The notes: generated from the sequence alone by a model not told the origin. Counted from the first letter of the stretch, positions 7,164 to 17,115 are shown. The stretch: 64,000 nucleotides of DNA from Williamsia faeni (GCA_003202005.1 QJJF01000005.1:186001-250000), one strand, 5' to 3'. Made by a program: numbers and translations.

Positions 7164-8372
7164 TTAGAGCCGTTCGATGATGGTGGCGTTGGCCATACCG
7201 CCGGCCTCGCACATGGTTTGCAGGGCGTAGCGGCCGCCGGTTTGCTGCAGCGCGTTGACCATGGTTGTCATGATCCGGGCACCGCTGGCGCCGAGCGGGT
7301 GACCGAGTGCGATGGCTCCGCCGTTGACGTTGGTCTTCGCCAGATCAGCGCCGGTGTCCTTGGCCCAGGACAGGACCACGGGCGAGAAGGCCTCGTTGAC
7401 CTCGAACAGGTCGATGTCACCGATGGTCAGACCGGCAGCCTTGAGCACCTTCTCGGTCGCGGGGATGACGCCGGTGAGCATGTACAGCGGATCGGAACCG
7501 ACCACCGAGAAACTGTGCAGTCGCGCGAGTGGGGTGAGGCCGAGTTCGGACGCCTTGGCGCTGCTCATGATCAGCACTGCGGCGCTGCCGTCGGACAGCG
7601 GACTCGAGTTGGCCGCGGTGATCTGCCATTCGATCTGGGGGAAACGTTCCAGAATCGCGGGGTGGTAGAAGGCCGGCTTGAGGGTCGCAAGCTGTTCGAC
7701 GGTCCCGCCCGGACGAATCAACTCGTCGGTGCTGAGCCCGGCCAGCGGTGCGATCTCACGGTCGAAGCGGCCGGCCTTGGTCGCGGCGCTGGCCTTGTCA
7801 TGGCTCGACAGCGCGAACTCGTCGAGTTCGGTCCGGGAAAAGCCCCAGTCGGCAGCGATGAGTTCGGCGGCCAGGCCCTGAGAGATCAGTCCTTTTGAGT
7901 ACCGCTCTGAGAATCCGATGCCGGAGGCGTCGACGCCCGGACGGACATCCGATGCCATGGGCACCCGGCTCATCGACTCCACACCGGCCGCGACCACCAC
8001 GTCCTGCACGCCCGACATCACGGCCTGGGCGGCAAACGAGATCGCCTGCTGGCTCGACCCGCACTGTCGATTGATGGTGGTACCCGGAACCGACTCGGGG
8101 AAGCCGGCGGCCAGGGCGGCCTTGCGGCTGATGTTCTGTCCCTGTTCGTCGGCCTGGGTGACGGCACCGGCGATGACGTCGTCGATCAGGGCGGGGTCGA
8201 TACCGGTCTGCTCGACCAGTGCCCGGAGGCTGTGGGCGAGCATGTCGACCGGATGAACGCCGTGGAGTCCGCCGGCGCCGACGGTCACACCGTCGACGAC
8301 CCGCCCCGGCTTGCCCTTTCCGATCGGGGTACGCACCGCACCGACGATTACGGCATCAACGATCTGGGTCAT
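7164..8372 (-). CDS. Acetyl-CoA acetyltransferase / 3-ketoacyl-CoA thiolase
   Basis: This 402-residue thiolase cleaves or forms 3-ketoacyl-CoA. It starts with DAVIVGAVRTPIGKGKPG. The nucleophilic Cys is in NRQCGSSQQA (about residue 92). The thiolase signatures NEAFSPVVLSWAKD, GGAIALGHPLGASGAR (catalytic His) and the C-terminal CEAGGMANATI (second Cys) are all present. A strong ribosome site, AAGGAGAAGG, precedes the ATG. A near-perfect inverted repeat 25-45 bp upstream of the start probably binds a lipid-metabolism repressor. It is a FadA-type enzyme by family; the neighbourhood does not fix its chain length or pathway. Confidence 0.9.
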   Translation of the reverse strand: MTQIVDAVIVGAVRTPIGKGKPGRVVDGVTVGAGGLHGVHPVDMLAHSLRALVEQTGIDPALIDDVIAGAVTQADEQGQNISRKAALAAGFPESVPGTTINRQCGSSQQAISFAAQAVMSGVQDVVVAAGVESMSRVPMASDVRPGVDASGIGFSERYSKGLISQGLAAELIAADWGFSRTELDEFALSSHDKASAATKAGRFDREIAPLAGLSTDELIRPGGTVEQLATLKPAFYHPAILERFPQIEWQITAANSSPLSDGSAAVLIMSSAKASELGLTPLARLHSFSVVGSDPLYMLTGVIPATEKVLKAAGLTIGDIDLFEVNEAFSPVVLSWAKDTGADLAKTNVNGGAIALGHPLGASGARIMTTMVNALQQTGGRYALQTMCEAGGMANATIIERL

Positions 8373-8396
8373 GACCTTCTCCTTTTGCTGACTATG

Positions 8397-8417
8397 GTCT
8401 ATCTAAGTCAGATATAC
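8397..8417. promoter_or_regulatory. Inverted repeat upstream of thiolase
   Basis: GTCTATCT (8397-8404) and AGATATAC (8410-8417) pair at seven of eight positions across a 5-bp spacer. The site lies just upstream of the thiolase ribosome binding site on the minus strand and between two divergent genes. It has the size and symmetry of a TetR-type operator. The regulator is not encoded next to it. Confidence 0.5.
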
Positions 8418-8517
8418 CCCGAGATATTCCCACTTGTCGACTCGGGTCTCCCGATTCGCTCTCGATCACGGCCTGCGGCTCGGAGAATTGCGACATCCGG
8501 CCGGTAGTGTGTCGGGG

Positions 8518-9669
8518 GTGGCGCGCCTACCGAATCCCATGACTGCTCCGAGGCTGATGGCCGGTGCTGCAACCGCCGGGGTGGCGTTTGCCGCTGCCGG
8601 GGTGACTGCCGGGACCGAGGTGTTCCGGGCCATGGGGGCACCGAAAGATCTTGTGCTCCCGCATATCAGTGCCTCCCCGTATCAAACCGGTGGAAACTTC
8701 GGCAATCTCGAGCCACCGCGGCCCGTCGACGGCGATAGGGCAGCCGCGCTTGCGATGCTCCGTCGCGGTGACACCGGGAAGCCGCGGACCCGCCTGGAGT
8801 TCGATGCCTCACCTCTGCCGCAGCACGTCGCCGACCTCGCTGCCACCTGGTTCGGCCATGCCTCGGTTCTCGTCGAACTCGACGGATATCGGATTCTCAC
8901 CGATCCCGTGTGGAGCAAGCGCTGCTCACCGTCGAGCGTCGTCGGGCCGGCCCGGTTGCACCCGGTGCCACACCAGCTCGACGAGTTGCCGGCCATCGAT
9001 GTGGTCCTGATCAGCCACGACCACTACGACCACCTCGACACCGCGACGGTCCGTAAGCTCGCCCGGACCCATCCCGAAGCCGTCTTCGTGACACCGATCG
9101 GGGTCGGTGCGCATCTGGAGTACTGGGGCATCCACTCCGACCGGATCCGCGAAGCCGACTGGGGTGAGTCGATCACCATCGGCGACCTCACCTTCAACTG
9201 TTGCTCCGCCCGCCACTTCTCCGGACGGGGACTGCAGCGCAACACCACGCAGTGGGCGAGTTGGGCCGTGACCGGACCGCGCAACAACTTCTTCTTCTCC
9301 GGCGACACCGGCATCACCGAGTCGTTCGAGCAGGTCGGTGCCGACTTCGGTCCGTTCGGGCTGTCGCTGATCGCGATCGGTGCCTACGACCGGCTGTGGC
9401 CCGACATCCACCTCAATCCAGAAGAAGCCGTCGACGTGCATCGAATGCTCAATCACGCCAACCTGTCCGAGTCGCTGTTGCTGCCGATCCATTGGGCCAC
9501 ATTCAATCTCGCGTTGCACGAGTGGGCAGATCCGGTGCAGCGACTGCTCCCGGCGGCCCAGGAGCTGCAGATTCCGGTCATCACCCCGATGCCCGGTGCG
9601 CGTTTTGATGTCCATTCACGCAGTGGACACGGCTTCGAGACCCAGTCTTGGTGGGAGGGCGCGGCGTGA
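8518..9669 (+). CDS. MBL-fold metallohydrolase, NAPE-PLD-like
   Basis: The protein has the metallo-beta-lactamase fold. The metal motif SHDHYDHLD is preceded by [14 protein letters not shown] and followed by [16 protein letters not shown] (bridging Asp) and a late IHWATF His. This series matches N-acylphosphatidylethanolamine phospholipase D-like hydrolases and, by gene order, M. tuberculosis Rv0906. The first 30 residues include a hydrophobic stretch ([17 protein letters not shown]), which suggests a membrane anchor. The start is uncertain: GTG 8518 and ATG 8539 are the best candidates, while a longer TTG start would encode sequence unlike the family. It overlaps the downstream ctpE gene by 4 bp (GTGA). 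Confidence 0.8.
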   Translation: MARLPNPMTAPRLMAGAATAGVAFAAAGVTAGTEVFRAMGAPKDLVLPHISASPYQTGGNFGNLEPPRPVDGDRAAALAMLRRGDTGKPRTRLEFDASPLPQHVADLAATWFGHASVLVELDGYRILTDPVWSKRCSPSSVVGPARLHPVPHQLDELPAIDVVLISHDHYDHLDTATVRKLARTHPEAVFVTPIGVGAHLEYWGIHSDRIREADWGESITIGDLTFNCCSARHFSGRGLQRNTTQWASWAVTGPRNNFFFSGDTGITESFEQVGADFGPFGLSLIAIGAYDRLWPDIHLNPEEAVDVHRMLNHANLSESLLLPIHWATFNLALHEWADPVQRLLPAAQELQIPVITPMPGARFDVHSRSGHGFETQSWWEGAA

Positions 9670-12179
9670 CCACGGTCGACGTGGACCATCCGGCGAGCGG
9701 CCTGACCACGGCGCAGGTGGCCGAACGGGTTGATGCGGGCCTGGTCAACGTCCAGCCGGACCGGTCGGGCCGCAGCGTCTCGGACATCGTCCGCGCGAAC
9801 ATCTTCACCCGGATCAACGCGATCCTCGGTGTGCTGTTCATCATCGTGATGAGCACGGGTTCGATCATCAATGGCGCCTTCGGTTTGCTCATCATCGCCA
9901 ACAGCGGCATCGGCATCATTCAGGAGATCCGGGCGAAGAAGACCCTCGATGCGCTCGCGATCGTCGGCCAGACCCGGCCGATGGTTCGTCGAGGTGGTGT
10001 TGCCGCGGAGATCGATCCGGGTGAGGTGGTACTCGACGACATCATCGAGCTCGGCCCCGGCGATCAGATCGTTGTCGACGGCGAGACCATCGAATCAGCA
10101 TCCCTCGACATCGACGAGTCCTTGCTGACCGGTGAAGCCGATGCCGTCGACAAGTCAATTGGTGATCCGATCATGTCGGGCAGCTTTGTCGTCGCCGGCT
10201 CGGGCGCATACCGCGCGACGAAGGTCGGCCGCGACGCGTACGCCGCACAACTTGCCGAAGAGGCCAGCAAGTTCACGCTGGTCAACTCGGAACTGCGCAA
10301 CGGGATCAACAAGATCCTGAAGATCATCACCTACCTGCTGATCCCGGCGGGTGTGCTGACCATCGTCAACCAGCTGTTCATCAGCGAGAACGGCATCAAG
10401 ACGAGTCTGCTGGGAATGGTTGCGGCACTGGTCCCGATGGTGCCCGAAGGTCTGGTCCTGATGACCTCGATCGCGTTTGCGGTGGGTGTGATCCGGCTCG
10501 GCCATCGACAGTGCCTGGTCAACGAACTGCCGGCCATCGAGGGACTGGCCCGGGTCAACGTGGTGTGCGCGGACAAGACCGGAACCCTCACCGAGAACGG
10601 CATGAGGCTGGCGGAACTGGTTCCGGTGCAGGGAGATCGGACCGAACTGGAACAGGCCCTGTCCGCAGTGGCCGCCCATGATCCCCGCCCCAATGCCAGT
10701 GTTCAGGCCATGGCCGAGGCGTTCCCGAACGCGCCGGAATGGTCGTCGAACAGCATTGCACCGTTCACGTCGGCGAAGAAGTGGAGTGGTATCTCCTTCT
10801 ACGACAGTGCTTCCGGGCAGGCGCGTGGCAACTGGCTGCTCGGCGCCCCGGACATGCTGCTGCCACCCGAGAGCGAGGCCGCCGCCCGGGCCGGCAAGTT
10901 GGGATCGGGTGGCCTGCGGGTGCTGCTGCTGGCATCCACCGATGTGCCGGTCGACACTGAATCGGCCGACGGTCTGTCTGCGCCGGGGACCGTCACCGCG
11001 AGAGCACTGATCGCACTGGAGCAGCGCGTCCGCCACGATGCCCGCGAGACCCTGGACTACTTTGCCTCGCAGGATGTCTCGGTCAAGGTCATCTCCGGAG
11101 ACAATGCGATCTCGGTGGGCGCGGTGGCCGGGTCGCTGGGCCTGGGAACAGTGGATGACGCGATTGATGCGCGCACACTGCCGACCGATACCGATGAACT
11201 CGCCGACATCGTCAACTCCCACACCACCTTCGGCAGAGTCCGGCCGGACCAGAAGCGGGCCATGGTCGGCGCGCTGCAGTCGCGGGGCAACACCGTCGCG
11301 ATGACCGGTGACGGTGTCAACGACGTGCTGGCCCTCAAAGACGCCGATATCGGTGTGGCCATGGGTTCGGGTAGCTCGGCGAGCCGGTCGGTAGCGCAGA
11401 TCGTGCTGCTCGACAACAGTTTTGCGACGTTGCCGTACGTGGTCGGCGAAGGCCGGCGCGTCATCGGGAACATCGAACGGGTCTCCAACCTGTTCCTGAC
11501 GAAGACCGTCTACGCGGTGCTCCTGGCGATGACCATCGGAGTCGCCGGGGTCCTGGGCAAGATCTTTGGATTCACACCGATGTCGTACCCGTTCCAGCCG
11601 ATCCACGTCACGATCGCCGCCTGGTTCACCATCGGTGTGCCGGCTTTTGTGCTCTCTCTGGCCCCGAACAACGAACGGGCCCGACCCGGGTTCGTCGGCC
11701 GCGTCCTGCGCCTGGCGATCCCGTCGGGAATCGTCATCGCGGTCTGCACCTTTGTGGCCTACGCGCTGGTGTATCCGGGCGGGTCCGGAATCGAACTCGG
11801 CTCCAAGGATTCGGTCGACATGACACCTGATCAGATGCAGGCCGCCACCACGGCCCTGATCACGATGATCGCGATCTCCCTGTGGGTGCTCGCCGTGGTC
11901 GCGCGGCCGTACAACTGGTGGAAGATCGTGCTCCTGACCGTGTCGGTACTGATGTACGTACTGATCTTCTCGCTGCCGTTCACCCAGGAAATGTTCAAGC
12001 TGGATCCGACCGACTGGGCCAAAACCGCAATCGCGTTGGTGACCGCAGCGGTCGGTATCGTCGCGGTGGAGATCCTTTGGCATCTGAATCCGGTCATTGC
12101 GGCCTGGTCCAGTAAGCTGAAATTCAAAATCAAAGAATCAAATATCGCCGATGAAGTATCCGGCGCCGGAGAAAGGTGA
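9666..12179 (+). CDS. ctpE: P-type ATPase CtpE, calcium-transporting
   Basis: This 837-residue cation pump has the P-type hallmarks in order: actuator LLTGEAD (the usual TGES has Ala for Ser), the M4 motif VPEGL, phosphorylation site CADKTGTLT, and hinge [20 protein letters not shown]. About ten transmembrane helices are visible. Position directly after the MBL hydrolase and before a MT0933-type gene, together with length and motifs, identify it as the orthologue of mycobacterial CtpE, known from work in M. smegmatis as a Ca2+ importer. I chose the GTG at 9666, with GGGAGGG upstream, overlapping the previous stop, rather than a start six codons earlier. Translational coupling with the hydrolase is likely. 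Confidence 0.9.
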   Translation: MTTVDVDHPASGLTTAQVAERVDAGLVNVQPDRSGRSVSDIVRANIFTRINAILGVLFIIVMSTGSIINGAFGLLIIANSGIGIIQEIRAKKTLDALAIVGQTRPMVRRGGVAAEIDPGEVVLDDIIELGPGDQIVVDGETIESASLDIDESLLTGEADAVDKSIGDPIMSGSFVVAGSGAYRATKVGRDAYAAQLAEEASKFTLVNSELRNGINKILKIITYLLIPAGVLTIVNQLFISENGIKTSLLGMVAALVPMVPEGLVLMTSIAFAVGVIRLGHRQCLVNELPAIEGLARVNVVCADKTGTLTENGMRLAELVPVQGDRTELEQALSAVAAHDPRPNASVQAMAEAFPNAPEWSSNSIAPFTSAKKWSGISFYDSASGQARGNWLLGAPDMLLPPESEAAARAGKLGSGGLRVLLLASTDVPVDTESADGLSAPGTVTARALIALEQRVRHDARETLDYFASQDVSVKVISGDNAISVGAVAGSLGLGTVDDAIDARTLPTDTDELADIVNSHTTFGRVRPDQKRAMVGALQSRGNTVAMTGDGVNDVLALKDADIGVAMGSGSSASRSVAQIVLLDNSFATLPYVVGEGRRVIGNIERVSNLFLTKTVYAVLLAMTIGVAGVLGKIFGFTPMSYPFQPIHVTIAAWFTIGVPAFVLSLAPNNERARPGFVGRVLRLAIPSGIVIAVCTFVAYALVYPGGSGIELGSKDSVDMTPDQMQAATTALITMIAISLWVLAVVARPYNWWKIVLLTVSVLMYVLIFSLPFTQEMFKLDPTDWAKTAIALVTAAVGIVAVEILWHLNPVIAAWSSKLKFKIKESNIADEVSGAGER

Positions 12180-12188
12180 GGGGCCACC

Positions 12189-12377
12189 ATGGACATCAAA
12201 GGTCTGATCAACAAGGGCAAGGACGCCCTGAGCAAGAACACCAAGGTCATCGACCAGGGTGCCGACGCGGTGAACAAGGCAACCAAGGGTAAGTACGCCA
12301 GCCAGGTCCGCATGGGCGCCGACGCCGCCAGGAAGTTCGCGCAGGACGGCAACAAGAACCCGGATCAGCCCAAGTAA
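12189..12377 (+). CDS. MT0933-type antitoxin (Rv0909-like)
   Basis: This is a 62-residue, Lys/Asp-rich, helical protein: MDIKGLINKGKDALSKNTK, then VIDQGADAVNKATKGKYASQ. This fits the MT0933 antitoxin family, whose founding member Rv0909 was reported with Rv0910 as a toxin-antitoxin pair. It starts 9 bp after ctpE, behind GAAAGGTGAGGGG, so it is probably cotranscribed with the pump. In M. tuberculosis the toxin follows at once; here a 1.25-kb lipase gene separates the two. Confidence 0.75.
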   Translation: MDIKGLINKGKDALSKNTKVIDQGADAVNKATKGKYASQVRMGADAARKFAQDGNKNPDQPK

Positions 12378-12395
12378 CAACATCGAATCCAGGCG

Positions 12396-13649
12396 TTGAC
12401 GATCAGAAGGCCTGCAGCGCGTCTGGCCGGGATGCTGCTGGCCTCGGGTCTCCTGTTCGTGACGGCCTGTTCGGGCAGCGGTGCCGACAATGGTGCGATG
12501 CCGTCGTCGGCCCCGCCGCAGTCCGGCACCACGACGTCGCTGCCACCGGCACCACCTCCGCCCGACCTGGCGAATCGCGGCGCGATCGTCGAACAGCAGC
12601 CGTTCGAAGGCAGCGACGAGCTGGCCGATGTCGGCCGGCTGATTCAGGTCGTCTACCGCTCGACCGCCGCCTACGCAGGTGAATTCGGAACCGAGGTCTC
12701 CGGAGTGGTGGCCGTTCCGGCCGGTGATCCGCCGGCCGGTGGATGGCCGATTGTCGCGCTCGGACACGGGACCACCGGAACCAGCGTGACCTGTGGGCCG
12801 TCGGACTACCCGGACCTGCTCGGTGAGGACGGTAACGTGGCGCGCCTCGTCGCCCGTGGATACGTGGTTGCCGCGAGTGACTACCAGGGCCTCGGGACCA
12901 GTGTCGAGCACCCGCGTCCGCATCCCTATCTGGAACCGAAGACCGTGGCGTACAACATGATCGATGCAGTGAGAGCAGCGCGGAATGTGGTACCCGAGGC
13001 ATCCGATCGGTGGGCCGCGATGGGCGCTTCCCAGGGCGGCCAGGCGGCCTGGGCTGCCGCAGAGCACGCCGATGACTACGGCCAGGGGCTCGACTTCGTC
13101 GGCGCCGCGGCGCTCGCACCCGCTGCCGACCTGTCGCCGATCACCGATGCCGGGCTCGATGTGAAGTACACCGATGCCCAGAAGATCTTCATTCCCAATC
13201 TTGTTGCGGGACTTCGGGAAGTGTATCCCGACCTCGATCCCGACGACTACATGCGCGGTGGTCTGGCAGCCGGTGCACCCGCCTTCACCTCGTGTGGCCC
13301 CACGTCGACCGGGGACAAGTTCTCCGCGGCGATGGACATCGCGCCCGGTGACGCCGCGATCGCCGACCAAGCGGCGGTCGACCGCCTGCGGGAGATCCTC
13401 GAGTCCGACGCCCTGCCTGCGGAACCGGCGGCCGGTCCACTCTTCGTCGCCTACGGGGACCAGGACACCATCATTCTGTCGGCCTGGACCACTGCGGCGC
13501 TGCAGCGCGCGTGCGCTCAGGGCGACGTGATCGAGATCGTTCGCAAACCCGCGGGTGGACACACCAATCTGGGTGTCACCAGCGACGCGGTCGACTGGAT
13601 CTCTGATCGCTTTGCCGGCGAGCCCGCGCCCGACACGTGCCCGAACTGA
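12396..13649 (+). CDS. Secreted lipoprotein lipase (LIP family)
   Basis: This 417-residue alpha/beta hydrolase is exported as a lipoprotein. The signal peptide ends in LLFVTAC, with the lipobox Cys near residue 25. The nucleophile elbow is GASQGG. The motif GHGTTGT lies earlier, and the remaining triad candidates are the Asp in YGDQDT and the His in AGGHTNLG. The order matches the secretory lipase (LIP) family of actinobacteria, which hydrolyse acylglycerols or esters outside the cell. The start is TTG at 12396, giving a complete signal peptide. It lies 18 bp after the antitoxin gene and 36 bp before the toxin-like gene, in the same direction. Confidence 0.8.
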   Translation: MTIRRPAARLAGMLLASGLLFVTACSGSGADNGAMPSSAPPQSGTTTSLPPAPPPPDLANRGAIVEQQPFEGSDELADVGRLIQVVYRSTAAYAGEFGTEVSGVVAVPAGDPPAGGWPIVALGHGTTGTSVTCGPSDYPDLLGEDGNVARLVARGYVVAASDYQGLGTSVEHPRPHPYLEPKTVAYNMIDAVRAARNVVPEASDRWAAMGASQGGQAAWAAAEHADDYGQGLDFVGAAALAPAADLSPITDAGLDVKYTDAQKIFIPNLVAGLREVYPDLDPDDYMRGGLAAGAPAFTSCGPTSTGDKFSAAMDIAPGDAAIADQAAVDRLREILESDALPAEPAAGPLFVAYGDQDTIILSAWTTAALQRACAQGDVIEIVRKPAGGHTNLGVTSDAVDWISDRFAGEPAPDTCPN

Positions 13650-13685
13650 CGGACGCCGGCGGATGCGGACCGATAACGTCAGCGC

Positions 13686-14123
13686 ATGGCAAAGGTGAAG
13701 GACTCGATAGAGGTCGGTGTGGCGCCGGACCAGGCCTGGGCGCGCGTACTGGACCTGGCGAGCTACGACGAATGGCTGACAATCCACGACGCCTGGCGCA
13801 GTCCGCTACCCGCACCGGATGAGGTGGGCAAGGGCACCAAGGTGTCGTCGATCATCGCGTCCAGGGGTACTCGGGTCCGCTTCGAATGGACGGTCAACGC
13901 CTACGACCCGCCGCACCGGGTCAGCCTGAAAGGCACCGGCAAGGGCGGGGTCAAGGTGACGCTGATCCTCACCGTGGATCCGGCGCCGGAGGGTTCGAAG
14001 GTGACGTTCGAGATCGAACTCGGGGGACTGGCGTTGATCGGCCCGATCGGAAAGATCACGGCCAAGGTCGTCAAGAGCGAGATCGAAGCTTCACTGAAGA
14101 AATTTCACGATCTGTATTCCTGA
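13686..14123 (+). CDS. SRPBCC-family protein, Rv0910-like toxin
   Basis: This 145-residue START/polyketide-cyclase-fold protein runs MAKVKDSIEVGVAPDQAWAR, then DEWLTIHDAWRSPLP, GKGGVKVTLIL and IGPIGKITAKV. It resembles M. tuberculosis Rv0910 strongly along the whole length. Rv0910 was reported as the growth-inhibiting partner of Rv0909. The separated MT0933-type gene at 12189 is the presumed antitoxin. Whether this protein is toxic in the host species is not shown by the sequence; SRPBCC proteins can also simply bind lipids. Confidence 0.75.
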   Translation: MAKVKDSIEVGVAPDQAWARVLDLASYDEWLTIHDAWRSPLPAPDEVGKGTKVSSIIASRGTRVRFEWTVNAYDPPHRVSLKGTGKGGVKVTLILTVDPAPEGSKVTFEIELGGLALIGPIGKITAKVVKSEIEASLKKFHDLYS

Positions 14124-14227
14124 GTAGTACCGCCCACAATCGCAGATCCACGCTGTCACATGCGGTTCGGCGCCCGGTGCCGCTATGTATAGAATCCCGG
14201 CGAACCTCGAAACAAGGGCGGTAACGG

Positions 14228-15898
14228 ATGGGGCGGCATGGGGTCGACAGCAACGCTGAAGGCGAATTCGGATTCAGCGGGCATCGGGATGGCGACCGGG
14301 GGCACGGGACAGCATGGATGCTGGGAGCACTGGTACTCGTAGCGCTGCTGGTTGCCGGCGTGATCTTGTGGCGGACGATCGGCACCGCTTCCGGTGCCGA
14401 TTGTGATTCGCGCGAAGCCGTGTCGGTCATCGCGGCTCCGACGATGGCGGCCACCATCAAACCTCTCGCGGCCACCGCGTCGGGCGACTCCTGCTATGAC
14501 TTCAACGTCACCGCCGTCACCGGCGCCAATGTCGCCGGCCAGCTCACCAAGGGCGAGAACGCACCGGACCTCTGGATCGCCGACTCGACGACCCGCGCCC
14601 GCACGGTCACCGACCAGACTCGTGTCGGCAACGATGTGGTCGCCCCATCCGTTGCAGTGAGCCCGGTGGTGGTCGCCGGTAAAGACGTTCCGCCACTGGA
14701 GAACTGGGTCGATGTGATGAAGTTGCCCGGCCTGCGCCTGGGCAACCCGATCGATTCGAGTACCGGAGACGCCCCGATCGTCGGAGCCCTCGCGGCCCAG
14801 CAAGCGGGTGCCATCGACCAGAAGTCGTTCACGGATGCGATGACCCTGCTGGCCTTGCAGCAGGGCAACGCCCGGATGCCCCAGGATTCAGACAATCACC
14901 GACTCGGCCTCGCCGCGACGAGCGACTCCGCGACAGTGGTCAGTGAACAGAACTTCATCGATTATCAGCGCGGCAATCCGAACAGTGGATTGTCTGCCTC
15001 GGTCCCATCCGATGGCACGGTTGTTCTCGATTTCCCGATGCTCAACACGGCATCCGCGGCGCGCAAGGAGATCGTCGACGAGGCCGGAAAGGAATTGCTC
15101 GACGTGGTCGCGTCCAGCACCGGAGCCGAAGCCCTGACCGCGGCGGGGTTCCGAACATCGATGGATGCAGCTGCGCCTCCGGGCGGAGTGGGCGATGTGA
15201 CTGTTCTCACACTGTCTGATCCTGATCGGGAGGCAAAAGCGTTGCGGCAGTGGGCGGTACTCGGCGTGCCGATCCGCACCCTGGTCGTGGAGGATGTGTC
15301 GGGCTCGATGTCATCGGCGGCCGGGGCTTCGACGCGGGCCGATATGTTGGTGGACGCCAGCATGAACGGACTGAAGCTGTTCCCCAACTCCACCGCTCTG
15401 GGTGCCTGGCTGTTCTCCATCGATCTCGGGGGCAAGGGCCAGGACTGGATGCCACTCGCGCAGATCGAACCCCTCGACGCCGAGGGTGCCGACGGAGAGA
15501 CCCATCGTGAGTACCTCGAATCGCAGATTCTGACGTTGCCTGACCGGGTGGGTGGGGCCACCGGTCTGTACGACACCACTCTGGCGGCCTTCAAAGAGGT
15601 TCAGAACTCGTATGACCCCAACTACTCCAACAGCGTCATCATTCTCACCGATGGGCAGAACGAGGACCCCAACTCGATCGGCCTCGATGAACTCCTGGCC
15701 GAGTTGAAGCGGCTCGAGGATCCGGCTCGTCCGGTGCTGGTGCTGACGATCGGTATCACCGAGGATGCCGACGCGGTGTCGTTGAAGAAGATCGCGGATG
15801 CGACCGGCGGCACCAGCTACATCGCCGAGACACCGGCCGACATCTCGTCGGTGTTCGTCGATGCGGTGGCGGCCCGGATCGAGGCTGCGGGGCGATGA
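14228..15898 (+). CDS. Substrate-binding plus VWA domain membrane protein
   Basis: The 556-residue protein has one N-terminal transmembrane anchor (AWMLGALVLVALLVAGVIL, about residues 30-50), a periplasmic-binding-type domain (about 60-320) and a C-terminal von Willebrand A domain. The VWA MIDAS motif is DVSGSMSS, followed by a conserved Thr region (GGATGLYDT) and ILTDGQNEDP. The orientation puts both domains outside the membrane. Such fusions are common in actinobacteria and have no established role. It stands alone, and the iron box of the next cluster begins 38 bp after its stop. Confidence 0.8.
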   Translation: MGRHGVDSNAEGEFGFSGHRDGDRGHGTAWMLGALVLVALLVAGVILWRTIGTASGADCDSREAVSVIAAPTMAATIKPLAATASGDSCYDFNVTAVTGANVAGQLTKGENAPDLWIADSTTRARTVTDQTRVGNDVVAPSVAVSPVVVAGKDVPPLENWVDVMKLPGLRLGNPIDSSTGDAPIVGALAAQQAGAIDQKSFTDAMTLLALQQGNARMPQDSDNHRLGLAATSDSATVVSEQNFIDYQRGNPNSGLSASVPSDGTVVLDFPMLNTASAARKEIVDEAGKELLDVVASSTGAEALTAAGFRTSMDAAAPPGGVGDVTVLTLSDPDREAKALRQWAVLGVPIRTLVVEDVSGSMSSAAGASTRADMLVDASMNGLKLFPNSTALGAWLFSIDLGGKGQDWMPLAQIEPLDAEGADGETHREYLESQILTLPDRVGGATGLYDTTLAAFKEVQNSYDPNYSNSVIILTDGQNEDPNSIGLDELLAELKRLEDPARPVLVLTIGITEDADAVSLKKIADATGGTSYIAETPADISSVFVDAVAARIEAAGR

Positions 15899-15935
15899 AC
15901 GAACGTGACAGGCACCACATCGAATGTTTGCAAAG

Positions 15936-15954
15936 TGAGGTGAGACTAACCTAA
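15936..15954. promoter_or_regulatory. IdeR/DtxR-like iron box
   Basis: TGAGGTGAGACTAACCTAA matches the 19-bp DtxR/IdeR consensus TTAGGTTAGGCTAACCTAA at 16 of 19 positions, with the right half-site perfect. It ends 53 bp before the first FMN-binding lipoprotein gene, in a promoter position. Iron-bound IdeR would repress from here, so the flavin electron-transfer cluster is predicted to be induced by iron starvation. Confidence 0.75.
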
Positions 15955-16007
15955 CAATCTGCCGGATTAAGTGGACTGCGGTCCTGTCCGGCGGTGATGA
16001 TTCACGC

Positions 16008-16502
16008 ATGACCTTCTCGACCACATCGTCACGGCGATCACGCCTCGCCTATGCAGGTAAAACCGTGGCCCTCGTCGGCGGCGCAACCGCCGCACTCGTC
16101 GCGTGCGGTGGCAGCGACACTTCCACTTCCGCTCCCTCAACGGCCACGCAGGCCTCCGAAGTTGCCGTTGCCAACGCCGGGGAGATCGCCGATTCCCCCT
16201 ACAGGGACGGCCAATACACCGCGGTTGGCACCTACACGACGCCCGGTGGCAAAGAAGAGAAGATCGGCGTCACCGTCAATCTCGCGAACTCGGTGATCAC
16301 CACCTTCGAGGTCGACACCAGCCTGTCGGATGGTCTGCCGCAGGTCTTCCAGAACAACGTCAAAGAAGCGCTGATCTCCGACAATCTCGTCGCGGGCAAG
16401 AGCATCGACGACCTGGTGATCAGCACCATGGCCGGCTCGTCGCTGTCGCCGTGGGGATTCAATGACGCGATTGATCAGATCAAAGAGCAGGCGAAGGCAT
16501 AA
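16008..16502 (+). CDS. FMN-binding domain lipoprotein 1
   Basis: The 164-residue protein has an export signal with twin arginines (SSRRSRLAYAG), a hydrophobic stretch and a lipobox ALVAC (Cys33), then a Ser/Thr-rich linker and an FMN-bind domain (about 65-160). That domain opens with RDGQYTAVGTYTTPGG and ends with AGSSLSPWGFNDAIDQIK. The AGSS segment lies where ApbE clients carry the SGAT flavinylation motif; Ser144 or Ser145 would be the acceptor instead of Thr. Role: a surface one-electron carrier with covalent FMN, reduced by the membrane reductase downstream. It is preceded by the iron box. This and the next gene are diverged paralogues. Confidence 0.8.
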   Translation: MTFSTTSSRRSRLAYAGKTVALVGGATAALVACGGSDTSTSAPSTATQASEVAVANAGEIADSPYRDGQYTAVGTYTTPGGKEEKIGVTVNLANSVITTFEVDTSLSDGLPQVFQNNVKEALISDNLVAGKSIDDLVISTMAGSSLSPWGFNDAIDQIKEQAKA

Positions 16503-16602
16503 GGTGTAGGCGTTTTAAACGCTGGTACCACATACACGCTTAAAGCTGGATGAGAACAAACCGCCTTGTAGGCGTACCACGGTTGACCCCAGAGGAGGCA
16601 CA

Positions 16603-17115
16603 ATGGATTTCATGACCTCGACACCCACTTCATCGTCAAAGAGCCGAATTGTCAACGCGGGCAAGGTTGCTGCCGTCATAGCTGCAGCCGGCGCCACCAT
16701 CGCCGCATGTGGTGACGATGGCGGCGGCAGTTCGGACGCCACCACCACAGCAGCAACAGCAGTGGAGAGTACCGCAACGGTCGAATCCGGTGCGGTACAA
16801 AATGACTCGGCATCCTCGCCCTATCAGGACGGGGAATACACGGCGACCGGCCACTACACGTCCCCGGGTGGGCACCAGCAGCTCGGCGTCACGGTCACCC
16901 TGTCGAACTCGGTGATCACCGCGCTCACACTGGACACCAGTCAGACCACGGGCACGGCTGCGGAGTTCCAGGGGAAGTTCAAAAGCGGAATCGATCCACT
17001 GGTCGTCGGTAAGAATATCGACGAGCTCGACGTGAGCAAGGTATCGGGATCATCCCTGACCTCAGGTGGTTTCAACGACGCGATCGATCAGATCAAGTCG
17101 CAGGCCCAGGCCTGA
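16603..17115 (+). CDS. FMN-binding domain lipoprotein 2
   Basis: This 170-residue paralogue of the upstream gene has a signal peptide ending in ATIAAC (lipobox Cys36), an acidic/Ser/Thr linker, and then the FMN-bind domain YQDGEYTATGHYTSPGG. The putative flavinylation site is KVSGSSLTSGGF, with Ser150/Ser151 at the acceptor position, closer to the canonical SGAT than copy 1. GAGGAGG five bases before the ATG is the strongest ribosome site of the cluster, which suggests high expression. The signal has no arginine pair (SKSRIVNAG), unlike copy 1. It lies 12 bp upstream of apbE, its presumed modifying enzyme. Confidence 0.85.
   Translation: MDFMTSTPTSSSKSRIVNAGKVAAVIAAAGATIAACGDDGGGSSDATTTAATAVESTATVESGAVQNDSASSPYQDGEYTATGHYTSPGGHQQLGVTVTLSNSVITALTLDTSQTTGTAAEFQGKFKSGIDPLVVGKNIDELDVSKVSGSSLTSGGFNDAIDQIKSQAQA

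Noticed and set aside
10155-12083. 642-codon open frame on the minus strand
   Set aside because: Antisense to ctpE, whose P-type motifs are intact. The reading is low-complexity and typical of high-GC shadow frames.
12138-13787. 549-codon minus-strand frame
   Set aside because: Antisense to the lipase, whose lipobox and GASQGG motif show the true strand.
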